Source: Streptomyces sp. NBC_01669
Lineage (GTDB): Bacteria; Actinomycetota; Actinomycetes; Streptomycetales; Streptomycetaceae
Direction: 5' to 3'
Length of the DNA: 64,000 bases
NCBI RefSeq assembly: GCF_026339735.1
Contig: NZ_JAPEQG010000001.1
Location: 930,001 to 994,000, forward strand
A program made the position numbers and the translations under genes. Position 1 is the stretch's first letter. Every line of letters begins with the position of its first letter. Positions 56,756 to 64,000 of this stretch are shown here, in pieces. The notes beneath the pieces were generated by a model. That model was given only the letters and a program-made list of their open reading frames with translations, had not been told where the DNA came from and ran no database searches.

Positions 56756-56935
56756 TCATAGGCGGCGCACGCGCAACCGCTCGGCGCGGGTCTCCTGCAG
56801 CCAGACCAGGTCGGCGAGGACGTCATCGCCCCTGCCTCGCAGCCCACGGATATGAGCCGGACAGGCATACGTCCCGCCGACAGGCTCAAGCCCCCGCGCG
56901 GCGCCACACGTGATGCAGCTGGGGGCCCGGGTCAC
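56756..56935 (-). CDS. 59-aa zinc-ribbon-like protein
   Basis: A 59-codon frame from GTG 56935 (GGGAG upstream). APSCITCGAARGLEPVGGTY then ACPAHIRGLRGRGDD gives CxxC...C with a downstream His, a possible zinc site. It is linked to the preceding gene by a GTGA overlap. Function unknown. Confidence 0.6.
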   Translation of the reverse strand: MTRAPSCITCGAARGLEPVGGTYACPAHIRGLRGRGDDVLADLVWLQETRAERLRVRRL

Positions 56936-57072
56936 CGGCGGATCTCCCGCCAGGCGCGGCCGAGCCGAACAGCGGTCTTGCACGGCGCACCAGCACGGCA
57001 GACACCGCACGCCACGGTGTGGCCCACAAGCGTGCGGTACGCCTGCTCAGCACTCACTGCCGCCCTATCCAT
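56932..57072 (-). CDS. 46-aa Cys-containing protein
   Basis: A 46-codon frame from ATG 57072, six bases past GAGGA. SAEQAYRTLVGHTVACGVCR then AGAPCKTAVRLGRAWREIRR: a CxxC plus third Cys and basic tail. Overlaps both neighbours by a few bases, so it is co-translated with the 216-aa gene and the 59-aa gene. Confidence 0.65.
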   Translation of the reverse strand: MDRAAVSAEQAYRTLVGHTVACGVCRAGAPCKTAVRLGRAWREIRR

Positions 57073-57715
57073 GACCGTCCTCGTCCGCCTCCGCCGCCCG
57101 GCGCTCCCCGAGGGCTCGCTGATAGCGGCCGTAGGCGACGAGCTGCGAGACCGCATCCGGGCTGCACAGGGCGCCGGGGCCGTCCATCGGCACACACCAG
57201 TAGGACCGGAACTGCTCCGGCTCAGTCCGCTGCGGGCGCGGAACACCGAGGAAACAGCCGGAGCCGAGACACTCGGCATCCGGCACCTTACGGTCAGCCC
57301 ATTGCGGTAGCCGTGGCGTGCTCGCCGGTACGAGCGCGTAGTACCGCTGGGAGGACGTGTCGATGAAAACGGGGCCGTGGACCGCTTCGTCCAGATAGAC
57401 GCCGATGCGCTTGGGATCCTCAGTGCCAGCGGCAGCCTGCACGATGCCGGCCGGGATGCGGATCGCGGCGAACAGTCCGCCGCACCGCAGGAGCGCGATC
57501 CCGGTCCCCTCCCACTCCCTGCGGGCCGCCTTCATGTCCTCGGCGGCCGCGAGGAGCCAGTGACTGACCGCCAGTTCCCGCTCACAGCGCGAGTGCACCA
57601 GGGCCTTCGGGCCCTTATGGAGCCGCAACTCCCCTGATGCGGTGAGCGGTGCAGCGCGCGTGGTTGACGCAGAGTCAACCGGCGTAGCGCCCTCGGGATC
57701 TGCAACGGTGCCCAT
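57065..57715 (-). CDS. 216-aa conserved hypothetical protein
   Basis: A soluble 216-residue protein of a type I have seen repeatedly in Streptomyces without a function. Recognisable pieces are SGELRLHKGPKALVHSRCER, ELAVSHWLLAAAEDMKAARR, GIALLRCGGLFAAIRIPAGI and PDAECLGSGCFLGVPRP. No catalytic motif is evident. ATG 57715 has GAGGGAGG upstream. It heads the minus-strand run and diverges from the XRE gene, with which it may share control. Confidence 0.75.
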   Translation of the reverse strand: MGTVADPEGATPVDSASTTRAAPLTASGELRLHKGPKALVHSRCERELAVSHWLLAAAEDMKAARREWEGTGIALLRCGGLFAAIRIPAGIVQAAAGTEDPKRIGVYLDEAVHGPVFIDTSSQRYYALVPASTPRLPQWADRKVPDAECLGSGCFLGVPRPQRTEPEQFRSYWCVPMDGPGALCSPDAVSQLVAYGRYQRALGERRAAEADEDGHG

Positions 57716-57825
57716 TGCTGAGAGCCTCCCTCTAGGCTCGTCTGGTGATGACTACGACGGTAGAAAGCCGTGCTCAGCGCATGAAGTGACCGCGAGTACA
57801 GGTTGGTTGCCGTCAGCGATGGGGA

Positions 57826-58953
57826 ATGGGGCAAGCCATGCAGTCGAGCCCGCCACAATCCCTGACCGGTGGTCAGGGTTCATCCGGACGCCCCCGTATG
57901 GGCGTCATCTCGGGCTACGTCTTCCGCGTGATACGAGAGCAGCAGGGGCGCACCCAGGAGGAAGCGGCCGAGCTACTCAAGGTGTCCTCAGACACGATCG
58001 CCGGATGGGAGACCGGGCGCCGCCCTCTCACCGCTGTGCCGACCGGACAGATGCTCATGCACCGACACCGGCTGATGCAGATGGGGACCGCCCCCACTCT
58101 CCTTCAGGCCCTTGAACGCGCGCTTGAGGCTGACGTCCTCCTCGCAAGCGCCTTAGACGAGGAGATCCCCGTCGAGGAGAGCCCGCTCGGCGCCTGGGTG
58201 ATGCAACGCGACCTGGTCGAGGTGCTGGCCTGGCCCCTCAACGGCGTAGCGCCCCAGCCCGTGCGCGAACTCCCCCAACCTCCCCGGCCCCGCCGCGGCC
58301 CTGCACCCCCCGGGCCGGAGCTCCCGCCAACCGACCGGACCCGGTTCTTCCAACAGATGCGGCGCACAGCCGAGCACGCCCGTAGCGACGGGCAGTTCCT
58401 CCTTCGCCGCCAGGCCCTCTACCTCTCCGGATACGACGACCAGGCCGACACGTCGGAGTGGCTCGCCTACCAGCAACGCACCGAGAGGCCCCAGGACTGG
58501 CTCACTCGCTGGCTCAACGGCCGATCAGTGGCGGCCGTTGCCGCTAGACAGGGCGACCGCGACTGCATGAGCTACTTCATCGACAAGGACCTCACCGACG
58601 ATGACGCGGGCGAGGCCGCAAACCTCAACTACTGGGCCTACTGGCTCGGTGAGACACCGCACCTTGAGCTTTCCGACGACTTCATTGCGGTCCGCACGCC
58701 CGGTCCATGGTCCGGCGAAAAGCTCCTCACACATCTGTCCCTCGGCCTCGCGCTTCATCACGGCTACGTCGACTTGAACATCCATACCGTGTGGTCACTC
58801 CTCCAGATCCGTCCCAACCTGCTGCGCTCCGGGGCCGCAGCCCGCGCCTTACGCGACCGCCTCACCGTGATGTTGGATAGCCGGGAGCTTTCGGCGCGTG
58901 CTCGTCGGGAGCTGGAGAGCATCCAGTACGCGATGCGCCTCGCCGAGGCGTGA
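57826..58953 (+). CDS. XRE-type helix-turn-helix regulator, long form
   Basis: A 375-residue regulator. The DNA-binding domain is at about 25-75 ([20 protein letters not shown] then [20 protein letters not shown]). The remaining 300 residues are helical, with a Pro-rich linker near 130-155 and a repeat-like sensor region ([19 protein letters not shown]). It is the likely regulator of the divergent minus-strand small-gene run. ATG 57826 or ATG 57838 may be the start. Confidence 0.82.
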   Translation: MGQAMQSSPPQSLTGGQGSSGRPRMGVISGYVFRVIREQQGRTQEEAAELLKVSSDTIAGWETGRRPLTAVPTGQMLMHRHRLMQMGTAPTLLQALERALEADVLLASALDEEIPVEESPLGAWVMQRDLVEVLAWPLNGVAPQPVRELPQPPRPRRGPAPPGPELPPTDRTRFFQQMRRTAEHARSDGQFLLRRQALYLSGYDDQADTSEWLAYQQRTERPQDWLTRWLNGRSVAAVAARQGDRDCMSYFIDKDLTDDDAGEAANLNYWAYWLGETPHLELSDDFIAVRTPGPWSGEKLLTHLSLGLALHHGYVDLNIHTVWSLLQIRPNLLRSGAAARALRDRLTVMLDSRELSARARRELESIQYAMRLAEA

Positions 58954-58965
58954 GAGGAGTCCGAG

Positions 58966-59547
58966 GTGGCAGACGACCTGTCCGCAGTGGCGAGGTTCCT
59001 GTACGAGGCCGGGACGCTGAAGCAGACCAAGCGCACCGGGTGGTGGATGGCTGGCGTACGCGACCCCGAGTCGGTCGCAGAGCACTCCTGGCGCACCGCC
59101 CTCATCGCGTCGGTCATCGCGAAACTCGAAGGGGCTGACCCAGCGAGGGCCGCGTTCCTCGCGGTGTGGCACGACTCGCAGGAGACACGCACCGGTGACG
59201 TGAACTACCTGGGTAAGAAGTACGCCCAGAGCGCCGACCCTGAAGCGGTCACGGCCGACCAGGTCGCCGGCATGCCCGAGGTATTGGCGTCCGCTGTCCG
59301 GGAGGTCGTCGCCGAGTACGAAGCGAAGGAATCCCTGGAGGCGGTCTGCGCTCGGGACGCCGACAAACTGGAATGCATGATCCAAGGGATCGAGTACAAG
59401 ACGCAGGGCTACGAGAACGCCCAGCGGTGGATCGATAACAGCCGCGGGCGCCTCACCACGAAGACCGCGAACGAGCTCGCCGACGCAGTCCTGGAGAGCG
59501 GATCGCTGGACTGGCTGCGCACCGCGCTGGGCGAGAAGCAAAGCTGA
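58966..59547 (+). CDS. HD-domain hydrolase (YfbR-type)
   Basis: A 193-residue HD phosphohydrolase. The metal ligands are in ESVAEHSWRTALIASVIA (His), LAVWHDSQETRTGDV (His-Asp) and ARDADKLECMIQ (Asp). YfbR-type members are 5'-nucleotidases or related phosphohydrolases. GTG 58966 is six bases past AGGAG, 12 bases after the XRE stop, so the two form an operon. Confidence 0.87.
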   Translation: MADDLSAVARFLYEAGTLKQTKRTGWWMAGVRDPESVAEHSWRTALIASVIAKLEGADPARAAFLAVWHDSQETRTGDVNYLGKKYAQSADPEAVTADQVAGMPEVLASAVREVVAEYEAKESLEAVCARDADKLECMIQGIEYKTQGYENAQRWIDNSRGRLTTKTANELADAVLESGSLDWLRTALGEKQS

Positions 59548-59560
59548 CCGCTGCTCGTCG

Positions 59561-59595
59561 GTGGGCCCCTTCTCGGCGGACGGGGCGGGGCCCAC
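59561..59595 (+). terminator. Terminator after HD gene
   Basis: A 9-bp stem, GTGGGCCCC and complement, with a 17-base loop, 14 bases past the stop. Confidence 0.65.
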
Positions 59596-59869
59596 GGCAC
59601 GTTCCAGCACCACGGTGTACGCGCGTCGCATCATTTTCATCCCCCGCCCCTGCAGTTGGGGCCATGCCTTCCCGCCCCGGCCTCACGGCCTGCTGTGCCC
59701 TGTTCCCGCCCGGATCAACGCCCGCATCCGCCTGCTGATGGACGAAGAGCACAACCAGAAGCAGCAAGCCGAGGAGTACCGGGTAGGGGGCCGCATGAAC
59801 GCTGTGATCTGTCGGATGCCGAGTGGCGCCTCGCCGACCGCCGAACACAGGGACAAGCGTTCTGACGGA
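59596..59869. other. Gap with a possible decayed small gene
   Basis: From 59664 the frame MPSRPGLTACCALF and, one frame over from 59696, CPVPARINARIRLLMDEEHN and KQQAEEYR read together like one small Cys-containing protein split by a frameshift. Neither frame alone is convincing. Confidence 0.3.
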
Positions 59870-60385
59870 TCAGACGTGGCAGCGTACATTGACGAGCAGC
59901 GTGTCGCCGGGCAGTGCGAGGAGACAGGACTGAACACCCAGATGTTCGTTGCCGACGTCCGGCTCGTGGATGCACTCGGCACGCCCCTGGCACGCACCGT
60001 GCAGGGGCGCTTCCTCCAGTTCGTACCACGATCCACCTAGCGTCAGCACGTTGCGCGAAGACAGGAGGCTGAACTCGTGCTCGGCGGCCTTCGCTCGGAG
60101 GGCGTCGCGGAAGTCGATCAGCCCCCTCGGCCCACCTGCGCATATCCCGGGCAAACCGGGCTCCGGCGTGCCGTCCCAGCGGGCACGGTCGATGATCAAC
60201 CGCGGGTCGTCCTCGTAGCCGGCCAGCACCGGCAGGCCCACGGTACCGTCGCAGATCCGGTAGTAGTCCCGCACATCCCGCTCCACGGCGCCCACACCGT
60301 CTCGCGCGAAAGGCGTCATCGCCTCTGCGGCCGCCTCGTCCACTCTCCCCGCGGCCGAACCGGGCAGGCACACGATGATCGACAT
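59870..60385 (-). CDS. 171-aa conserved hypothetical protein
   Basis: A soluble 171-residue protein beginning MSIIVCLPGSAAGRVDEAAA and containing YYRICDGTVGLPVLAGYEDD and GGPRGLIDFRDALRAKAAE. It resembles unnamed streptomycete proteins; no catalytic motif is visible. ATG 60385 has only a weak ribosome site. It lies just inside repeat R2. Confidence 0.65.
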   Translation of the reverse strand: MSIIVCLPGSAAGRVDEAAAEAMTPFARDGVGAVERDVRDYYRICDGTVGLPVLAGYEDDPRLIIDRARWDGTPEPGLPGICAGGPRGLIDFRDALRAKAAEHEFSLLSSRNVLTLGGSWYELEEAPLHGACQGRAECIHEPDVGNEHLGVQSCLLALPGDTLLVNVRCHV

Positions 60386-60965
60386 TCCAGCTATCTCGGG
60401 ATCGTAGGCAGGAAGATCACCGCACGCCATCCCATTGATTGGCAATGGCCAGACGAAAGGCGCAACTCACCGCAGCAGCGTGACCAGCTCGGGCACATCT
60501 CTTGGATCATGTCGCGCCCCACGACTCGGGAGACATGGCCAGCGGGTGACATGCTGCGTGGCGGGAAGATCACCGCTGCCCGTCTCATCTATTTCTGTGG
60601 AGTGAGCCGGATCGCCACCGATGCCATGGCCAGCACCCCAAGATCCGACGGATTCCGCAGGCACGAGTGAGAATGCACGAAGACGGCCGGAGCCCCCGCA
60701 CGGGGGCCCCTCGCACCGCCCTGACCTGCGGTTCTCCTCTGACCTGCGCAAACGCTCAGCGCTTCGGCACGCTTCGCCCCGTCCCGGCCCGTCCTAATCC
60801 GCTTCCGCCCGCCGTCAGGTTCCCACGGGAACCGCGAACGCGAAGTTGCCCTGACCTGCGGGTACCCACCCCTGGGCTCCACGAGCCCGCACCAAGCCGG
60901 AGTGTCTGGATCCGATCGCTCGCACTCCCGATCGCCCCACCCGATCTCGTGCTCGCCATGGGAGT
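60386..60965. other. Gap carrying direct repeat R2
   Basis: No gene is supported in these 580 bases; the second half is repeat R2. Confidence 0.6.
60717..60900 (+). repeat. Flanking direct repeat R2
   Basis: Partner of R1 at 53575-53772. CTGACCTGCG occurs at 60721, 60739 and 60851, with the same 18-base first spacing as in R1 and a second spacing 12 bases shorter. The shared CGCTCAGCGCTTCGGC and GGGCTCCACGAGCC segments follow in the same order. Confidence 0.82.
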
Positions 60966-61052
60966 TCAGCGCTTCAGGATGCCGAAGCCCAGCGCCCCTG
61001 TCAGTGCTGCCAGGGCGACGACGTACAGGATCTGCGCGGTGCGGGCGCTCAC
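60966..61052 (-). CDS. 28-aa single-span membrane peptide, copy 2
   Basis: A 28-codon frame from GTG 61052 behind GGAAGGGAA: SARTAQILYVVALAALTGAL then GFGILKR. It is the relative of the peptide at 56373-56459. Its GTG overlaps the stop of the upstream, apparently frameshifted gene (GTGA). Confidence 0.65.
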   Translation of the reverse strand: MSARTAQILYVVALAALTGALGFGILKR

Positions 61053-61341
61053 TGCGTTCCCTTCCTTACAACGTGCACGTGCCGGCCAGCGGCCAGGGTG
61101 CCAATGGCGTTCCAGGTGTCGTCAGCCGGCATCGCCACGATCGGGACGATGGGGGCAGGATGCGCGACACCAGGGCTGCGGTGACGAGGAGGGCGGCCAG
61201 GTCTTCCGCGGTAGGACGCCGGCCGGCAGGCTGTTCGAGCACCGAACCCAAGGCGGTCTTGACAGCCGGCCATGTCGACGGAGTACGCAGCGGCACGCGG
61301 CCCGTGCCGATCTCCTGGCGAAGCTGAGCGTCCGTCAACGC
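61049..61341 (-). pseudogene. Frameshifted small gene upstream of the 28-aa peptide
   Basis: One frame reads TDAQLRQEIGTGRVPLRTPS, TWPAVKTALGSVLEQPAGRR and PTAEDLAALLVTAALVSRIL; near 61155 coding character moves to the next frame, APIVPIVAMPADDTWNAIGT then LAAGRHVHVVRKGTQ and a TGA at 61049. Joined, it would be about 97 residues, perhaps from TTG 61341. A single frameshift, or a sequencing error, would explain it. I do not recognise a family. Confidence 0.4.
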
Positions 61342-61357
61342 CTCCGGGTTGATGCGA

Positions 61358-61480
61358 CCGCAGACTCTCCGAGCTGACGCCGAGTTCCCGGGCGACCTCG
61401 GTCACCGTCCGGCCCGAGGAAACTACGAGCGCGACGTCATCGCGCTTGAACTCCTCCGGATAACGCTTCTGGTACTTGCT
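61358..61480 (-). mobile_element. IS3-family transposase orfA fragment
   Basis: About 40 codons match the start of an IS3-type OrfA: KYQKRYPEEFKRDDVALVVS then SGRTVTEVARELGVSSESLR, the helix-turn-helix. No start codon remains and the match stops after the HTH, so this is a remnant without transposase function. Confidence 0.72.
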
Positions 61481-61905
61481 TCCCGCCTGGCTCTACTTCC
61501 TCTGGGCTCTCACGCCCCACTTTCCAGGTGTCCGTGATCAAGGAGAAGCTCCAGGCAGCGAATCGACCTGATTCGATGTCAGGTGTGTGTCGCCGTGGGG
61601 CCGGTGAACACCGGTACCGGCCACCGCGACAGATGCGGTTGCGGCACCAACTGGTACTCGGCGCCCGGACGAGCGGTCGGATCGCACCTTGCCGCACCGC
61701 TTCCGCGTCGGCGGGGAGAGCTTCTTCGGTGGTCCGGGCGGATTCGTGAGCCGCCACCGAAAGCAACTGCGTGTCCACTTCCGGAAAGTGCCCAGACCCG
61801 GACAGGCCGGGACCGGCCGAACAGTCGGGTGCACCACCAGACTTGCGTGGTCATGCACATGTCCTGCGTCTCATTCCGCGCCACCGTAAGTCGGAGGGAA
61901 GACCT
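61481..61905. other. Gap, nothing convincing
   Basis: About 425 bases between the IS remnant and the protease start. I see no gene; it may hold the other end of the IS remnant and the protease promoter. Confidence 0.45.
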
Positions 61906-64000
61906 TTGGCATCCCACGGAAGACACATCAGACGACTCGCCCGGCTGGTCGCGCTGGGCGTAGCCGCTGTCACGGCCCTGGCCGTGCAGCTGCCTGCCCA
62001 GGCGGCCCCGGGCAAGACGGCCGACCCCAGCTCCACTCGCGCGCCGAGTCCCACCGCTTCGGGTGATCACCCCTCGCACCGGGTGTGCGGCGCGCCCAAA
62101 CACGCCGCGCAGATGGCCTGTCAGGCATTGGAACGCGACGATGTCAAGGTCCCGAAGGCGCAGTTGGCGTCCGGTACGGACCCGGCGGGTTTCGGCCCTG
62201 CCGCGCTGCAGAGCGCCTACAATCTGCCGTCGTCCTCCGGGGGCGCCGGTCAGACGGTCGCGATCGTGGATGCCTTCGACAACCCCAACGCCGAGGCGGA
62301 GTTGGCGGTCTACCGCCAGCAGTACGGGATACCGCCGTGCACCACCGCCAACGGCTGCTTCAAGAAGGTCGATCAGCGCGGTGGCACCAGCTATCCGGCC
62401 GCCGACAGCGGCTGGTCCGCGGAGATCGCCCTGGACCTCGACATGGTCAGCGCGTCCTGCCCGAACTGCCACATCCTGCTGGTCGAGGCGGACGACAACT
62501 CCGTCGGGAACCTGGGCGCCGCGGTGAACAAGGCGGTGGCGCTGGGCGCGAAGTTCGTCTCCAACAGCTACGGCGCCAACGAGAGCCCCGATGAGCTGAC
62601 CGACGACGCGCAGTACTTCAACCACCCCGGCGTCGCCATCACCGCGAGCAGCGGTGACAGCGGCTACGGGGTGAGCTATCCGGCCGCCTCACCGTACGTC
62701 ACCGCGGTCGGCGGGACGTCGCTGGTCAAGGACTCCTCCACCCGCGGCTGGAGCGAGACCGTGTGGAACGGCGCGGGCAGCGGCTGTTCGGCGTACGAGG
62801 CCAAGCCGTCGGTGCAGAGCGACACCGGATGCGCGCGGCGGACGGTGGCGGATGTCTCCGCGGTCGCCGACCCCAATACCGGGGTCGCGGTCTACGTGGC
62901 CGGCGCCTGGCACGTCTACGGCGGCACCAGCGTCTCCGCGCCGATCATCGCCTCGGTGTACGCGCTCGGCGGCACCCCGGCGCCCGGCACACTGCCGAAT
63001 GCCTTTCCTTATGCCAAGCCGTCGGCGCTGAACGATGTGACGTCGGGCTCCAACGGCGCCTGCGGGGGCTCGTACCTGTGCAGCGGGCGTTCCGGGTACG
63101 ACGGTCCGACCGGTCTGGGCACGCCCAACGGTGTTGCCGCCTTCGCCACCGGTCCGCACGCGGTGGTCGGCGGGACGGTCACCGACAGCGCCGGCGGAGC
63201 CCCGATAGCCGGCGCGCGGATATCGGCCGGCGACCAGAGCACCACCACCGACGCCGCGGGCCATTACCAGTTCTCTGTGCGGCCCGGTACGTACGACATC
63301 CAGGTCCTCAAGTTCGGCTACGTATCGAAGACGTTCCCCGCCGTCACCCTCGCCGACAGCCAGTCGGTCATCGAGAACGCCTCGCTCACCGCCAAGGCCA
63401 GGGTCAAGGTCACCGGACGGGTCCGCGACGCCTCCGGCCACGGATGGCCGCTCTACGCGGCCGTGCAGGTCAAGGGCGAGCCCACCAGCACCGTCCACAC
63501 CGACCCCGCCACCGGCCGCTACAGCATCAACCTCCCGACCGACGACAGCTACACCCTGCAGGTCGACGCCGTCTACCCGGGCTACCAGCAAACCGGCCAG
63601 GACGTCACCGTCGCCGAATCCGACCTGTCCCAGGACTTCGGAGTCAAGGTCGACGCGGCCTCCTGCGACGCCGCCGGCTACACCGTGCGCTACGACGGCG
63701 ACACCGAGTCCTTCGAGGGGGCGAGCGACGCCACGCCTCCGGCCGGCTGGACGGTGGTGGACAACAAGGGTAACGGCCAGACCTGGCGGTTCGTCACCAG
63801 CGACCCCGCAACCGGGGCGGCCGGCAACCACACCGGCGGCGCCGGCCAGTTCGCCATCATCGACAGTTACAAGTACGGGACAGCCGGAAGCCAGGACACC
63901 TCCCTGGTGAGTCCGGTGTGGGACTTCAGCAACCTCACCACCCCCTACCTCAGCTATCACAACGACTACCACGGAAAGTACGGGTCCGCCGACGTCGACC
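61906..64000 (+). CDS. Secreted S53 (sedolisin) protease with beta-sandwich repeats, 3' end cut
   Basis: 698 codons are visible and the frame is still open at base 64000. A signal peptide (RRLARLVALGVAAVTALAVQ, then LPAQAAPG) precedes a short linker. The sedolisin catalytic Glu and Asp are in SGWSAEIALDLDMVSA, the oxyanion region is near SSGDSGYGVSYPA, and the Ser is in YGGTSVSAPI. After about residue 415 come carboxypeptidase-regulatory-like repeats (GTVTDSAGGAPIAGARISAG, RVRDASGHGWPLYAAV) and a further beta domain. The start is TTG 61906 with GGAGGGAAG upstream; no ATG or GTG precedes the signal in frame. Confidence 0.88.
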   Translation, partial: MASHGRHIRRLARLVALGVAAVTALAVQLPAQAAPGKTADPSSTRAPSPTASGDHPSHRVCGAPKHAAQMACQALERDDVKVPKAQLASGTDPAGFGPAALQSAYNLPSSSGGAGQTVAIVDAFDNPNAEAELAVYRQQYGIPPCTTANGCFKKVDQRGGTSYPAADSGWSAEIALDLDMVSASCPNCHILLVEADDNSVGNLGAAVNKAVALGAKFVSNSYGANESPDELTDDAQYFNHPGVAITASSGDSGYGVSYPAASPYVTAVGGTSLVKDSSTRGWSETVWNGAGSGCSAYEAKPSVQSDTGCARRTVADVSAVADPNTGVAVYVAGAWHVYGGTSVSAPIIASVYALGGTPAPGTLPNAFPYAKPSALNDVTSGSNGACGGSYLCSGRSGYDGPTGLGTPNGVAAFATGPHAVVGGTVTDSAGGAPIAGARISAGDQSTTTDAAGHYQFSVRPGTYDIQVLKFGYVSKTFPAVTLADSQSVIENASLTAKARVKVTGRVRDASGHGWPLYAAVQVKGEPTSTVHTDPATGRYSINLPTDDSYTLQVDAVYPGYQQTGQDVTVAESDLSQDFGVKVDAASCDAAGYTVRYDGDTESFEGASDATPPAGWTVVDNKGNGQTWRFVTSDPATGAAGNHTGGAGQFAIIDSYKYGTAGSQDTSLVSPVWDFSNLTTPYLSYHNDYHGKYGSADVD

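Noticed and set aside
53575..60900. tRNA gene as the integration target of the cassette
   Set aside because: Neither repeat contains a T-loop or acceptor-like sequence, and no cloverleaf could be drawn by eye.

Overview
The window is GC-rich, densely coded DNA with many four-base GTGA/ATGA gene overlaps, GTG and TTG starts, stem-loop terminators without U-tracts, and Streptomyces-type families (DUF427, DUF5988, CsbD-like, PP2C regulators, S53 secreted protease). It fits a Streptomyces or close streptomycete chromosome, in an accessory-rich part. I saw no rRNA, tRNA or CRISPR array.

Bases 1-14,800 are a patchwork of single genes: a cut HAD phosphatase, a VOC protein, a UvrA-like ATPase bracketed by a duplicated piece of that VOC gene, a DUF1330 protein, a PP2C fragment, a formaldehyde-dehydrogenase-like enzyme, a secreted Gly-rich protein, a collapsed ferredoxin/P450 pair, a six-span membrane protein, DUF5988, a PP2C phosphatase, tandem DUF427 and a CsbD-like protein.

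Bases 14,834-30,943 form one minus-strand block for an aerobic [NiFe] hydrogenase that resembles the actinobacterial group 1h (high-affinity, atmospheric H2) type. In transcription order it reads DoxX, hypX, small and large subunits, NifU-like, DUF5947, DUF6084, a 482-aa accessory protein, maturation protease, a 34-aa peptide, then hypA, hypB, hypF, hypC, hypD, hypE. HypX would supply CO, HypF/HypE cyanide, HypC/D the Fe(CN)2CO unit, HypA/B nickel, and the protease would trim the large subunit.

Bases 31,000-53,500 hold locally regulated units: a PadR-controlled dienoyl-CoA-reductase-like flavoenzyme; a TetR gene facing a PAP2/EamA pair across an array of 16-bp repeats; an SPFH/NAD-kinase-like pair; a drug exporter facing an XRE-cupin regulator; NUDIX; an EF-G-binding-type protein; a kinase, lipoprotein, ABC exporter and response regulator set; a second two-component pair; and two transporters.

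Bases 53,575-60,900 are bounded by imperfect direct repeats of about 190 bp. Between them lie a phosphotransferase, a likely precursor-peptide gene broken by a 7-bp tandem duplication, a radical SAM/SPASM enzyme, a run of tiny zinc-ribbon and membrane proteins, a 216-aa protein, an XRE regulator, an HD hydrolase and a conserved hypothetical. I read this as a possible undescribed peptide-modification (RiPP-like) cassette. Past it come a second 28-aa membrane peptide related to one inside the cassette, broken genes, an IS3 remnant and the start of a secreted S53 protease that runs off the window.
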